From the NCBI GenBank assembly GCA_016744395.1, contig JADGEK010000007.1:1-64000 (forward strand): DNA of 64,000 nucleotides, given 5' to 3'. Position 1 is the first letter of the stretch; each line of letters begins with the position of its first letter. Source of the stretch: Gammaproteobacteria bacterium. Lineage in GTDB: Bacteria; Pseudomonadota; Gammaproteobacteria; GRL18. Made by a program: the position numbers and the translations under genes. Below the pieces are notes generated by a model. That model made no database searches, was not told where the DNA came from, and worked only from the letters and a program-made list of their open reading frames with translations. Below are positions 52,540 through 61,822 of the stretch, piece after piece.

Positions 52540-53010
52540 ATGCAGACTGAGCACTATAAGATTGGTGAAGTCGCCGATTTGCTGGCTACTTCAATTCGAA
52601 CCATTAGATATTATGAAGAAGAAGGACTCTTGACGCCCATCAGGACGCCACGAGGGACTCGTCTTTATTCGAATATCCATCTTGCTCGATTAAAAATGAT
52701 CTTAAGGCTCACAAGTCATGGCTTTTCAATTGAGGCAATTAGACAAATTGCTGAAATAAGAGAAACAGGCCAGACGGGTGCCCAAAGCAGTATTCAGGTT
52801 GATCAGCATTTAGAAGATATTCAAATGACGATTGCGGCTCAAATAGATGCACTGGAAAACATTCAAACTGAAATCAATGATGCGCGAAGTGTGATTTCAG
52901 GATGTAATCAGTGTTCTAATAAACCGAGCACGAAAGGATGCCCGGATTGTCCTGTCAGAAAAAATCTTACTGAGATTGAACTGTTGAATCTCATTTGGGA
53001 TACAGAGTAA
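52540..53010 (+). CDS. MerR-family regulator with C-terminal cysteine cluster
   Basis: This is a 156-residue regulator with the MerR winged helix (YKIGEVADLLATSIRTIRYYEEEGLL), a dimerisation coiled coil and a cysteine-rich end (SGCNQCSNKPSTKGCPDC), which probably binds a metal or thiol-reactive ligand. I chose the ATG at 52540. A TTG at 52525 would add five residues, and neither has a strong ribosome binding site. It probably regulates its own operon through the dyads at 52221 and 52243. Confidence 0.88.
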   Translation: MQTEHYKIGEVADLLATSIRTIRYYEEEGLLTPIRTPRGTRLYSNIHLARLKMILRLTSHGFSIEAIRQIAEIRETGQTGAQSSIQVDQHLEDIQMTIAAQIDALENIQTEINDARSVISGCNQCSNKPSTKGCPDCPVRKNLTEIELLNLIWDTE

Positions 53011-53035
53011 ATTTAAGACTTTATAAGGAGGGACT

Positions 53036-53446
53036 ATGTATTCAGGTGGTTGTTTGTGTGGTGCTGTTCAATTTGAAATTCATGGTCCAATCAATCATAT
53101 TGTGCACTGTCATTGTTCCCAGTGTCGAAAGGTACAGGGCAGTGCATTTGCCACCAATGGTATTGTGAAACTGAAAGATTTTAATATTCTCTCAGGTGAA
53201 GCTGAAATGACGGCTTATGAGTCAACACCAGGTCAGAAAAAATATTTTTGCCAAATTTGCGGTTCTCCCATTATCAGTAAGACAGACTCAAAGCCTGATG
53301 AAGTACGAATAAGATTAGGGACAGTATCCTCAGACATAACAGAGCGACCTATGGCGCATATTTTTACGGCATCAAAAGCGAACTGGGATGAAATTACTGG
53401 CAATTTACCACAGTACGAATCCTATGAACCCAATCGTGTTAAATAA
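53036..53446 (+). CDS. GFA-domain protein (first of two)
   Basis: This is a 136-residue zinc-binding protein of the glutathione-dependent formaldehyde-activating (GFA/CENP-V) fold: GGCLCGAVQFEI, HCHCSQCRKVQGSAF and CQICGSPI. AAGGAGGGACT is a very good ribosome binding site. GFA proteins handle glutathione adducts. In this operon they may detoxify aldehydes or thiol compounds, although the true substrate is unknown. Confidence 0.92.
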   Translation: MYSGGCLCGAVQFEIHGPINHIVHCHCSQCRKVQGSAFATNGIVKLKDFNILSGEAEMTAYESTPGQKKYFCQICGSPIISKTDSKPDEVRIRLGTVSSDITERPMAHIFTASKANWDEITGNLPQYESYEPNRVK

Positions 53447-53466
53447 AATAAAAAGGTGTCTATACG

Positions 53467-53850
53467 ATGATTTATAAAGGCAGCTGTCATTGTGGTACTG
53501 TACAGTTTGAAGTAGAAGCACCAAAAACAATCGTGAGTCAGGATTGTAATTGCAGTATTTGCTCAAAGTCTGGTTTTTTACACTTGATTGTGCCCAAATC
53601 AAAGTTTAACTTACTGCAAGGTGAAACTCACCTTACGACTTATACTTTTGATAGTGCAGAAGCCAAGCATAAATTTTGCAAAACCTGTGGCATTAAATCT
53701 TTTTATATTCCGCGTTCAAACCCTGATGGCTTTGATGTCAATGTACGTTGTCTTAATCCTCAGCCTGAAGAGCTTATTATAGAAGCTTTTGATGGCAAAC
53801 ACTGGGAAGAAAATGCACATACCCTCTCTCATCTCAGCAAAGAAGAATGA
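53467..53850 (+). CDS. GFA-domain protein (second of two)
   Basis: This is a 127-residue GFA-fold protein: GSCHCGTVQFEVE, CNCSICSKSGF and CKTCGIKSFYIPRSNP. It differs clearly from the first copy, so the pair is an old duplication or the two have different substrates. It follows the first by 20 bases with AAAAGGTG upstream and is the last gene of the MerR operon. Confidence 0.92.
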   Translation: MIYKGSCHCGTVQFEVEAPKTIVSQDCNCSICSKSGFLHLIVPKSKFNLLQGETHLTTYTFDSAEAKHKFCKTCGIKSFYIPRSNPDGFDVNVRCLNPQPEELIIEAFDGKHWEENAHTLSHLSKEE

Positions 53851-53893
53851 TTAAATCAATGAATAACTAAAATCTGTGCATCGATAGATAACT

Positions 53894-53917
53894 AGCCTGA
53901 GCCTAAGCCTAAGCCTA
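53894..53917. repeat. Hexanucleotide tandem repeat (AGCCTR)4
   Basis: Four AGCCTA/G units in a row between the convergent GFA and glutathione transferase genes. It is outside coding sequence and may vary in length. Confidence 0.8.
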
Positions 53918-53925
53918 AGGCCAAA

Positions 53926-54531
53926 TTAATCAGTCTGTATTTTCAAATAGGCTTTCCTCTGACTTAAGTGTTGGCAATAATCTTGTAATGCAGAAAACCG
54001 TTCCAGTATGTCAGGGAACCAGAATAAGAGATACCCCAACATAATATCTGCTGTTGAGAATTGATCGCCAAGTAAATACTTTTTATCTTTTAACAATTGA
54101 TTGAGTATTTTAAGTGTGTTGATGTATTGCTTTACACTCCAATCGGCAATTTCTTTGACGCGCTTGTCTTCGGGCAAAATTCGCGTATGTAACATGTAAT
54201 TGAAAGCGGGTGGCTCGACAGTAGCAGGTGCGTAAAACATCCATTGTTCATACTCTGCTCTTAAAGGGCTGTCCAGTTTGGGAGCGAGCCCCTTAGTTGA
54301 AAATTGATCGCTTAGCCAGTGACAAATAGCCCCTGATTCAAACATGATTTGGCCATCGACATCTAAGGCGGGCACTTGTCCATGAGGGTGTATTTTTCTG
54401 TACTTCTTCGTAAATCCTTCACCCTGGAAGATATTGACTTGAATGTATTGGTAGTCCAGCTCTAATTCTTCCAGCAACCATTGTACTCGCATTGAGCGTG
54501 TTTTATTTAACCCATAAAGTGTCAAATTCAT
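53926..54531 (-). CDS. Glutathione S-transferase
   Basis: This is a 201-residue GST. The N-terminal thioredoxin-like domain has the binding motif GQVPALDVDGQIMFESGAI. The C-terminal helical domain has GDQFSTADIMLGYLL. It is divergent from an HxlR regulator, with the shared promoter region holding three copies of AGTCACTTT. Probably conjugates or reduces electrophiles. Confidence 0.93.
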   Translation of the reverse strand: MNLTLYGLNKTRSMRVQWLLEELELDYQYIQVNIFQGEGFTKKYRKIHPHGQVPALDVDGQIMFESGAICHWLSDQFSTKGLAPKLDSPLRAEYEQWMFYAPATVEPPAFNYMLHTRILPEDKRVKEIADWSVKQYINTLKILNQLLKDKKYLLGDQFSTADIMLGYLLFWFPDILERFSALQDYCQHLSQRKAYLKIQTD

Positions 54532-54574
54532 CTCTTTCTCCTGTCGTGCTGGTTAATAATTCACCATTAATTAG

Positions 54575-54620
54575 AGTCACTTTCTTTTTTAAAGTGACTA
54601 CAGTTTATTTTAGTCACTTT
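54575..54620. promoter_or_regulatory. Three-copy operator between GST and hxlR genes
   Basis: AGTCACTTT at 54575-54583, its inverse AAAGTGACT at 54591-54599, and AGTCACTTT again at 54612-54620. The inverted pair and the third direct copy, in a divergent intergenic region next to an HxlR-type gene, look like binding sites of that regulator. Confidence 0.7.
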
Positions 54621-54667
54621 AAAAATGCAAGTTATGAACTGAATGGATAGAATGTTATACTGCAACA

Positions 54668-55048
54668 ATGAAAAGTCAGATGAAATTTAAGCGTTCTGCT
54701 TGTGCAATAGCCAATATTTTAGATATTTTGGGTGACAAATGGACACTATTGGTGGTTCGTGATCTCTACATGGGTAAAAAGATCTATAGTGAGTTTCAAC
54801 AATCACCTGAAAATATTCCAAGTAATATCCTGGCAGAACGTCTCAAACGTTTAGAATCTGCAGGTATTATTAATAAGCAGAGTTATCAGGAACGCCCAGT
54901 TCGATATGCCTATCACCTTACAGATAAGGGTGAAGCGCTCGCACCCGTATTAAAAGAAATGGTGATTTGGGGAAATAAATTTATACCAGAGACTATCAGT
55001 TTGGAGCGAATTGAAAAATTGATAGCCAGAAATAAGACAAATACATAA
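54668..55048 (+). CDS. HxlR-family transcription regulator
   Basis: This is a 126-residue winged-helix protein (ACAIANILDILGDKWTLLVVRDLYMG; FQQSPENIPSNILAERLKRLE). It has the family's conserved cysteine near residue 11, which can sense thiol-reactive compounds. A second start at residue 5 is possible. Most likely controls the divergent glutathione transferase gene. Confidence 0.92.
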   Translation: MKSQMKFKRSACAIANILDILGDKWTLLVVRDLYMGKKIYSEFQQSPENIPSNILAERLKRLESAGIINKQSYQERPVRYAYHLTDKGEALAPVLKEMVIWGNKFIPETISLERIEKLIARNKTNT

Positions 55049-55123
55049 AGAATTATGATGACATTAAAATTTATTTCATCCCACTATGGCTATAAAGAAA
55101 TCAACTGAAGAGACTTAATATGA

Positions 55124-55708
55124 ATGGAAATAAGCATGGATCATAGTACTGAATCTTTACCTGAACGTTATATGATGATTGGCAAATTTGAAGATCATCA
55201 TGATTTTAAAACAAAGCTATCAAGTGCCTTGTCTCAAGAAGAATTCGTTGTTCAATTCAGACAAAAATCCATTGAAAATGATGATTATTTAGAGCTTGTT
55301 AAGATTGCAGAGACTGTGTGTCAGCAATTCAAATGCATTTTGTTATTGGGTACCTCAGTGGATATTTTTTCTCAGACCAGTGCTGATGGCCTTCACTTGA
55401 ACAGTCAGGTGTTATTTGAATATGAGAGCCGTCCCGTAGAGAAGGATCAATTATTGTCAATTTCATGTCATGACTTAGATGAAATGAAACAAGCTGAAAT
55501 ACTTGGAGCTGATATTTTGATGCTCTCACCTGTTAAAGCCACGGCAAGCCATCCTGAATTAACAGGTATTGGCTGGTCATCGTTTAATCAAATGATTCAA
55601 CAAGTTGAGTGTCCAGTATATGCTTTAGGAGGGATGCAGGCCCCTGATATGGGGGATGCAAAGCGATACGGTGCGCAAGGTATTGCTGTCTCTTCATTTT
55701 GGAAATAA
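55124..55708 (+). CDS. ThiE/TenI-like protein
   Basis: This is a 194-residue TIM-barrel-like protein of the thiamine-phosphate synthase fold (ADGLHLNSQ, CHDLDEMKQAEILGADILMLSPV, YALGGMQAPDM). The pattern matches the TenI/ThiE half that is fused to a MutT (Nudix) domain in many gammaproteobacteria, but here it stands alone. Key ThiE phosphate-binding residues are only partly conserved, so it may not make thiamine phosphate. Alternative start four codons later. Confidence 0.8.
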   Translation: MEISMDHSTESLPERYMMIGKFEDHHDFKTKLSSALSQEEFVVQFRQKSIENDDYLELVKIAETVCQQFKCILLLGTSVDIFSQTSADGLHLNSQVLFEYESRPVEKDQLLSISCHDLDEMKQAEILGADILMLSPVKATASHPELTGIGWSSFNQMIQQVECPVYALGGMQAPDMGDAKRYGAQGIAVSSFWK

Positions 55709-55810
55709 AGACACTGTCATGATATGTGAACTGGCCAATTAAAATTGAACATATATCTGGTATAATTCAATAGCTTAATTGTTTGAATTCGTCAAAATAG
55801 AGAATAATAG

Positions 55811-56197
55811 ATGCCTTTATCAGAAAATACTTCAAAAAAGACCTTGTTGGCAGTTGTTGAACAGGGTGGTTATCCTGATTTTACAGCCTTGTATGAAGCA
55901 ATGGGATTCAATGTCGTCATGGTAAAAACACCTCGTAAAGCCATCAGTTATCTGAAAAAAAATTCAGTGTTTATGTTGGTGGCTGAATTTAATTTTCAAA
56001 CTGATTTTCGTGATAGAACCAGTTCACTGGAATCTATTATGGCCAGTGTCCAACACCAACAAGCCATTAAAGTCATCATTTTTTTAGATAAAAATAATAT
56101 CGAACGTTTTGAGAAAGTCAGTTCACGTTTTTCAATCCATAATACATTGACGTTTCCCTTTGATGAAGAACAACTCAAAAAAGCATTGACTATTTAA
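55811..56197 (+). CDS. Receiver-like protein of unknown function
   Basis: This is a 128-residue protein with a receiver-like alpha/beta fold (TLLAVVEQGGYPDFTALYEAMGF, VKVIIFLDKNN near the end). The phosphoacceptor region has no clear aspartate in the expected setting (VAEFNFQTDF), so it may be a pseudo-receiver. Preceded by AATAATAG with a weak ribosome binding site. Family not recognised. Confidence 0.65.
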   Translation: MPLSENTSKKTLLAVVEQGGYPDFTALYEAMGFNVVMVKTPRKAISYLKKNSVFMLVAEFNFQTDFRDRTSSLESIMASVQHQQAIKVIIFLDKNNIERFEKVSSRFSIHNTLTFPFDEEQLKKALTI

Positions 56198-56250
56198 CCA
56201 TTGACTATTTTTCAATTGTATTTACATCCTTAGGAAAGGAATTCCATTTT

Positions 56251-57765
56251 ATGCGTAAATTCTTTATTTTACCTGCAGTTTTATTGCTTGTACTGGTTTT
56301 GCACAATAATGTGTGGGCTATGTGTGTCAATTCAGAAGACTATTCAAAAAATGCTAATGCTGAGCGTTCGAAACTGCTGGATGCAGATATTGAGTCTTAT
56401 TACTCTTTAATTGAAGAATCATTGCATCATAGAACAGTGAGTTTAGAGCTATTTGAAGTCTTTCAGAAAGACCTTAAACAGAATCATTATTTATCTGCGA
56501 CTAACCTGAATCAATTTAAGCAGGCCATTAAAACACATCTTGAATTAAGAGACCGTCTGTATAGCATCGTCCGAGCAAGAGAATGCTGGTTAACCACATC
56601 TCCTTTTTCACTTAAGAAATTTACTTCAAAACCAAATGACAGCGCTCAGGAGATGAAGCTGACAGGTATTATGTTATCGCTTTCCGCTGCATTAAATTTG
56701 TATGATAATTATCTGTTGATTGTGGCAATGTTCCAGGAAGAAAATGCTTTGAGACGCATTATTGATGAGCCTGATAAGGGCTTTGGTTTGTCAAGTAATC
56801 AGTTATTGGATGCTGGACTGGCCTTTAATTCCGTGATTAATCGTGAAAAAGTAAAGTATGCCATTAAATATTATCAAAAACGGATTGATCAATATTTACC
56901 GATCGGTGAAGTGGCTCCCTTAACACAGGATTCTAAGAAAAATAACCTCTTGTATTTAGAAAGCCTTATAGAACAAAGTCCTTCTTATCATGTGTTAAAA
57001 ACCAATTCAACATTATCATTTTTACAGAAGAAAATTCAATTTTATACGATTGCCAGCAGTGACTCTTTAATCAAGCTGGAAAAAGAAGGTGTGAATTTAT
57101 TGAGTCTGGTTTTTGGTAACACCGTCGGTCTGGTTGAGACTCGAAAAGGCAAACTGTATCAGAAAGAATCTATCCACAATGACTTACTACAAAATTTGCA
57201 AGCGGGTGATATTTTATTAGAGAAAACACCTTTTCGTTTAACGGATCAATTCATTCCTGGATATTGGGGACATGCTGCTGTTTGGATTGGTAATGAGAAA
57301 GAGCTTAAGGCTCTGGGATTGTGGGATAATCCTCTGGTAAAGCCCTGGCAGAAAAAAATCAGAAAGGGGCATTCGATTGTTGAAGCTTTGCGCTCTGGTG
57401 TGGAGCTTGATCCATTGAGTCACTTTATGAATATTGATGATATGGTGGTGTTAAGAGATAGACAAATGTCCAAGGAACAGTTACGTGAGGTGATAATAAA
57501 TGCTTTTCGACAACTGGGTAAATCTTATGATTTTAATTTTGATATCAGCACCAGCGATCGAATTGTTTGTTCAGAGCTGGTTTATGTGACTTATTTACAC
57601 ATTGAGTGGCCAACCCAAAGAACCATGGGGCGATATACGATTAGTCCTGATCACATTGCTGAAAAAGTGAAAGGGGACACCCTTAGTGTGATAAATCTGT
57701 ACTTACATGGTTCAGAAGTTGAAAGTAATCATAATCAAATGTTAATAGAGACACTTTTGAACTGA
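56251..57765 (+). CDS. Exported YiiX/NlpC-P60-like cysteine hydrolase
   Basis: This is a 504-residue protein with a signal peptide (residues about 1-23, ending NNVWA). A long helical region (about 30-300) precedes a C-terminal YiiX-type permuted NlpC/P60 domain: AGDILLEKTPF, WGHAAVWIGN (catalytic His) and RIVCSELVYVTYL (catalytic Cys). Probably acts on peptidoglycan or a lipid-linked peptide in the periplasm. It is a stand-alone gene preceded by TTAGGAAAGGA. Confidence 0.88.
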   Translation: MRKFFILPAVLLLVLVLHNNVWAMCVNSEDYSKNANAERSKLLDADIESYYSLIEESLHHRTVSLELFEVFQKDLKQNHYLSATNLNQFKQAIKTHLELRDRLYSIVRARECWLTTSPFSLKKFTSKPNDSAQEMKLTGIMLSLSAALNLYDNYLLIVAMFQEENALRRIIDEPDKGFGLSSNQLLDAGLAFNSVINREKVKYAIKYYQKRIDQYLPIGEVAPLTQDSKKNNLLYLESLIEQSPSYHVLKTNSTLSFLQKKIQFYTIASSDSLIKLEKEGVNLLSLVFGNTVGLVETRKGKLYQKESIHNDLLQNLQAGDILLEKTPFRLTDQFIPGYWGHAAVWIGNEKELKALGLWDNPLVKPWQKKIRKGHSIVEALRSGVELDPLSHFMNIDDMVVLRDRQMSKEQLREVIINAFRQLGKSYDFNFDISTSDRIVCSELVYVTYLHIEWPTQRTMGRYTISPDHIAEKVKGDTLSVINLYLHGSEVESNHNQMLIETLLN

Positions 57766-57862
57766 CTACTGACTTTTAAAGTATGTTTAGACAGTTTTGT
57801 ATAAGCCGTTTATAATATAGTGCTTTAAAAATTCAATATCGATTATAAGGAATATAAATAGA

Positions 57863-58123
57863 ATGAGTGAAGTAAAAATCTATAGCACAGGTACTTGCCC
57901 TATGTGTACCAGAGCGAAAGGCTTGTTCGATAAGTGGAATATCGACTTTATAGAAGTTCGAGTTGACATGGATCGTGCGGGCTTGATTGAAATGTCAAAA
58001 ATAACCAATGGTGCACGAACCGTGCCTCAAATTACGGTGAATGGCAAGTGGATTGGCAGTTTGACTGAGTTGACTGAACTCCATATGGACGGTGAACTAG
58101 ATCATCTTATGCAAGAAGACTAG
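57863..58123 (+). CDS. Glutaredoxin (CPMC type)
   Basis: This is an 86-residue dithiol glutaredoxin with the active site STGTCPMCTRAKG and the binding patch RTVPQITVNGKWIGSLTEL. Start preceded by AAGGAATATAAATAG. It differs from the CPFC glutaredoxin at 27730 in active site and sequence, so the roles are not simply redundant. Confidence 0.92.
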   Translation: MSEVKIYSTGTCPMCTRAKGLFDKWNIDFIEVRVDMDRAGLIEMSKITNGARTVPQITVNGKWIGSLTELTELHMDGELDHLMQED

Positions 58124-58233
58124 GCCTTTAGTCTGCTGAACGCAGAAAACAATTCAAAATAGTGTGTATTCCCTATCGATTAATATGGCTCTTCACAATC
58201 TCTTATGGCACAGACCTAGAGGAACATAACTGA

Positions 58234-59223
58234 GTGATAAATGACCATTTTCAAGAGATTATTCGCAATGCTGTTGGTGCCACGGAGATTTATAAAATTG
58301 AAGTCATTCAAAGCCTCTGGAGTGGTTATGGAGAAATTGTCAGATATGGTTTAAAAGGAAGTGACAAGAAATCAGTCATTGTGAAGCATGTTCAATTTCC
58401 AACTCAAAAAAATCACCCTCGTGGCTGGAATACCGATCTTTCACACCAGAGAAAAATAAAATCCTATGAGGTGGAAATGGCCTGGTATCGTCAGTGGGGT
58501 CAATATTGTAATGACAAGAGCCGTATTCCACATTGTCTTGCACTTGGAACTAAGGCCGATGATATTTTAATGGTACTCGAAGATCTGGATGACAGTGGTT
58601 ATTCCATACGAAAAAACTCTGTTACCTTTGATGAAATGAAGGTTTGTCTCTCATGGTTAGCTAACTTTCATGCTACGTTCATTGGAAAAGAACCCACTGA
58701 CCTATGGACTTTGGGCACTTATTGGCACCTTGATACTCGACCTGATGAATTACAGATGCTTAAAGATAATGATCTTAAAAAATCAGCAGGAAAAATTGAT
58801 CAAAAATTGAACGAAAGTCCCTATCAAACATTGGTTCATGGTGATGCAAAACTGGCCAATTTTTGTTTCTCTCCTGATGGAAAGCAAGTTGCAGGTGTGG
58901 ATTTTCAATATGTGGGTGGTGGTTGTGGCATGAAAGATGTTGCTTATTTTATTGGTAGCTGCCTTTATGAGGATGAATGTGAAAGACTGGAATCAGAGCT
59001 TCTTAATTTTTATTTTTCAGAATTGAAGACCGCATTAAATCTTTTGAAGACCTCTGTTATTCCAGATGATGTTGAGAAGAACTGGAGAGCGCTCTACCCA
59101 GTTGCATGGGCTGATTTTCATCGTTTTATTAAAGGATGGAGTCCAGGTCATTGGAAAAACCACCGCTATAGTGAACGGCTCACTCAAGAAGTGATTACTC
59201 TATTAAATAATAAAACTGACTAG
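58234..59223 (+). CDS. Aminoglycoside phosphotransferase-like kinase
   Basis: This is a 329-residue protein-kinase-like fold enzyme (DUF1679/choline-kinase type). An N-lobe ([17 protein letters not shown]) is followed by the catalytic loop [11 protein letters not shown] (residues about 200-210) and the metal-binding [10 protein letters not shown]. It phosphorylates an unknown small hydroxyl substrate. The GTG start at 58234 has AGAGGA upstream. The CysQ-like gene follows after 4 bases, so the pair is an operon. Confidence 0.88.
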   Translation: MINDHFQEIIRNAVGATEIYKIEVIQSLWSGYGEIVRYGLKGSDKKSVIVKHVQFPTQKNHPRGWNTDLSHQRKIKSYEVEMAWYRQWGQYCNDKSRIPHCLALGTKADDILMVLEDLDDSGYSIRKNSVTFDEMKVCLSWLANFHATFIGKEPTDLWTLGTYWHLDTRPDELQMLKDNDLKKSAGKIDQKLNESPYQTLVHGDAKLANFCFSPDGKQVAGVDFQYVGGGCGMKDVAYFIGSCLYEDECERLESELLNFYFSELKTALNLLKTSVIPDDVEKNWRALYPVAWADFHRFIKGWSPGHWKNHRYSERLTQEVITLLNNKTD

Positions 59224-59227
59224 GCAT

Positions 59228-60115
59228 ATGCAATTATCGACCGACGAGCTTATGATTTTATCGAATCAAGCTATTTCTGCAGCCTGTCAGGCAGGGCATA
59301 TTATTGCCGAACATTCCAAATCACCAACTTCTGTGCAGAGAAAAGCAGGCGGAGATTCCCTTGCCTCAAAGGTGGTGACAGAAGTGGACTTTCTCTGCCA
59401 GGAGGTCATATTAAAAGCACTACTTCCTTCCTGTTTGGAGTTTGATTTAGCCCTTTTAAGCGAAGAGAGTCGTGATGATAAAATGCGTTTGCTCAAAGAT
59501 AATTATTGGTGTATTGACCCACTGGATGGAACGCTGCCTTTTATTGAAAGATCATCGGGCTATGCTGTCTCAATTGCATTAGTTTCACGATCAGGCCAGC
59601 CACTCATTGGTGTGATATATGATCCTGTAGAGCAGACACTCTATCATGCAATCAAGGGTTGTGGTGCATTTCGTAATGAACAAAGATGGTTGTTTAAAGA
59701 CATATCACTTGCAGAGGAACAAGCACTAACAATTGTCTATGATCGCAGTTTTGTACAACATAGAAACTATGAGCAGCTAATTGTTTCTTTAGAAGTGATT
59801 GCAGGTGGGCTAGGCTTTAATGGACTTAAGCATATCAAGCATGGTGGTGCAGCAATGAATGCTTGTTGGGTCTTGGAAAATTGTCCTGGTTGTTACTTCA
59901 AGTTTCCAAAACAAGAAAATGGCGGTGGCAGTTTGTGGGATTATGCAGCAACAAGCTGTTTGTTCAATGAAATTGGCGCTATGGTCAGTGATATTGAGGG
60001 TGGCTCTCTTGATCTTAATCGTCAGGATTCAACTTTTATGAATCATCGCGGGATCCTCTATACAACACATCAAACGATTGCTGATAGCATTCAGACGTTA
60101 TATAGAGAGATTTAA
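59228..60115 (+). CDS. Inositol monophosphatase/CysQ-family phosphatase
   Basis: This is a 295-residue Li+-sensitive-type phosphatase: ALLSEES (Mg ligand E), WCIDPLDGTLPFIE (the DPLDGT signature) and LWDYAATSCLF near the C-terminus. It removes phosphate from 3'-phosphoadenosine 5'-phosphate or inositol phosphate. A PAP role would fit sulfur metabolism, but no PAPS genes are present. Co-operonic with the kinase 4 bases upstream, which may prefer a sugar phosphate role. Confidence 0.88.
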   Translation: MQLSTDELMILSNQAISAACQAGHIIAEHSKSPTSVQRKAGGDSLASKVVTEVDFLCQEVILKALLPSCLEFDLALLSEESRDDKMRLLKDNYWCIDPLDGTLPFIERSSGYAVSIALVSRSGQPLIGVIYDPVEQTLYHAIKGCGAFRNEQRWLFKDISLAEEQALTIVYDRSFVQHRNYEQLIVSLEVIAGGLGFNGLKHIKHGGAAMNACWVLENCPGCYFKFPKQENGGGSLWDYAATSCLFNEIGAMVSDIEGGSLDLNRQDSTFMNHRGILYTTHQTIADSIQTLYREI

Positions 60116-60139
60116 AGAAGCAGGCTTTTTCAGTGCTGC

Positions 60140-61606
60140 CTATTTTCCTAAAAACGTTTTCATGATTCCACGTACAATTTGCCGCCCCAGTGAACTGCCA
60201 ACAGAACGCAAAATGCTTTTTGTAATGGACTCGGCATAGCTTTGTCGATTAGAAGAACGTTTTCTTGAGCTGGATTGAGTGGCTTCTGATTGCTCTTTAG
60301 ATACCAGTGCAGATTGTCGTTCTTGTTCAGCCCGTTGCTTTAATATTTCATAAGCTGATTCTCTATCGACCAAATCATTATATCGGCCTTTTAGAGGTGA
60401 ACGGCTGATAATATCCTGACGTTCTGAATCATTTAATGGCCCTATTCGAGACTCGGGAGGGCTTATCAAGATTCTTTCAACAGGGGTTGGTGCACCATTA
60501 TCATCAAGTACTGAGACAAGTGCTTCACCTGTTTTTAATTCAGTAATGGCTTTTTTTGTATCCAGTTCAGGATTTTCCCGGAAGGTTTCTGCCACCAATT
60601 TGACCGTTTTTTTGTCTTTTGGCGTAAAGGCTCTTAGAGCATGCTGAACTTTGGTTCCCAGCTGTCCCATTATGTCTTCAGGGATATCTAAAGGGCTTTG
60701 GCTAATAAAGTACAGACCGACTCCTTTAGAGCGAATGAGGCGAACGACTTGCTCAATTTTATCAACCAGTGAGCGTGGTGCTCGATCAAATAAGAGGTGG
60801 GCTTCATCAAAAAACAACACCAATTTCGGTTTTTCTGCATCACCTACTTCAGGCAGCTGTTCATATAATTCTGCCAGCAACCAGATCAAAAATGAGGCAT
60901 AAACTCTGGGAGATTGTGTGATCAGTTCAGTGACATCCATGATACTGATGACACCCTGACCTGAAAAATCGGTGATCATTAAATCGCTTAGCTTTAAAGC
61001 AGGCTCGGCGAATAGTTTTTCACCACCTTGTTGCTCAAGCACAAGTAAGCGACGTTGTATGGCACCAATACTGGAACCACTGATATTGCCATATTCCATT
61101 GAAAGTGACTTGGCATTTTGCCCTACCCAGGTGAGCATACTGCGTAGATCTTTTAAATCCAGTAACAGCATGCCATTGTCATCGGCAATGGCAAAAGCAC
61201 TATAGAGAATACCTGTTTGCACTTCATTGAGTTCTAAAAGACTGGATAATAGTAATGGTCCCATTTCTGAAATGGTGGTATGGACAGGGTGACCGTGTTG
61301 AGCAAATAAATCCCAGAACAGTGTCGGATTGGCTTGATTGGTGTAATTAGTAATTTTTATACTATCAATCCGAGACTGAATTTTGTCATTCATGTTTCCT
61401 TTTGTTGCAAGGCCTGATAAGTCACCTTTGACATCAGCAAGGAAAACAGGCACGCCAATTTTTGAAAAATTTTCAGCTAAGGTTTGCAGAGTGACTGTTT
61501 TGCCTGTGCCTGTTGCACCTGCAATCATACCGTGTCGATTGGCCGTTTTTGCAGAAAAATGAACCTGTGTTTTTTGGTTGCCGCCAATTAAAAATTGAAT
61601 ACTCAT
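60140..61606 (-). CDS. HerA-like ATPase of the YjgR/DUF853 family
   Basis: This is a 488-residue protein with Walker A GATGTGKTVTLQ near residue 31, Walker B LVLFFDEAHLL and the arginine-finger region around YFISQSPLDIPE. The C-terminal part is basic and glutamine-rich (AEQERQSALVSKEQSEATQ). DUF853 helicases are related to HerA and are proposed to translocate on DNA. It ends close to the CysQ-like gene (convergent). Confidence 0.92.
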   Translation of the reverse strand: MSIQFLIGGNQKTQVHFSAKTANRHGMIAGATGTGKTVTLQTLAENFSKIGVPVFLADVKGDLSGLATKGNMNDKIQSRIDSIKITNYTNQANPTLFWDLFAQHGHPVHTTISEMGPLLLSSLLELNEVQTGILYSAFAIADDNGMLLLDLKDLRSMLTWVGQNAKSLSMEYGNISGSSIGAIQRRLLVLEQQGGEKLFAEPALKLSDLMITDFSGQGVISIMDVTELITQSPRVYASFLIWLLAELYEQLPEVGDAEKPKLVLFFDEAHLLFDRAPRSLVDKIEQVVRLIRSKGVGLYFISQSPLDIPEDIMGQLGTKVQHALRAFTPKDKKTVKLVAETFRENPELDTKKAITELKTGEALVSVLDDNGAPTPVERILISPPESRIGPLNDSERQDIISRSPLKGRYNDLVDRESAYEILKQRAEQERQSALVSKEQSEATQSSSRKRSSNRQSYAESITKSILRSVGSSLGRQIVRGIMKTFLGK

Positions 61607-61822
61607 AATTAATCCTGTCTTTGAAACTCTCTCATAATTGAGATCTGAAGATATAATAATTTTTCAAGTGCTTGAATACAAGTGTTTCTCTTTTAAGTAG
61701 TGTCAGCTTATGATTTTATTTGCAATTAATTGATTAGGCGATAAGATACAGCTTTACCTGTGACTTGAGGGACGAACAGGAAAACATAACTCAACTAATT
61801 TTCTATAAAATGGAGAAAGGAT

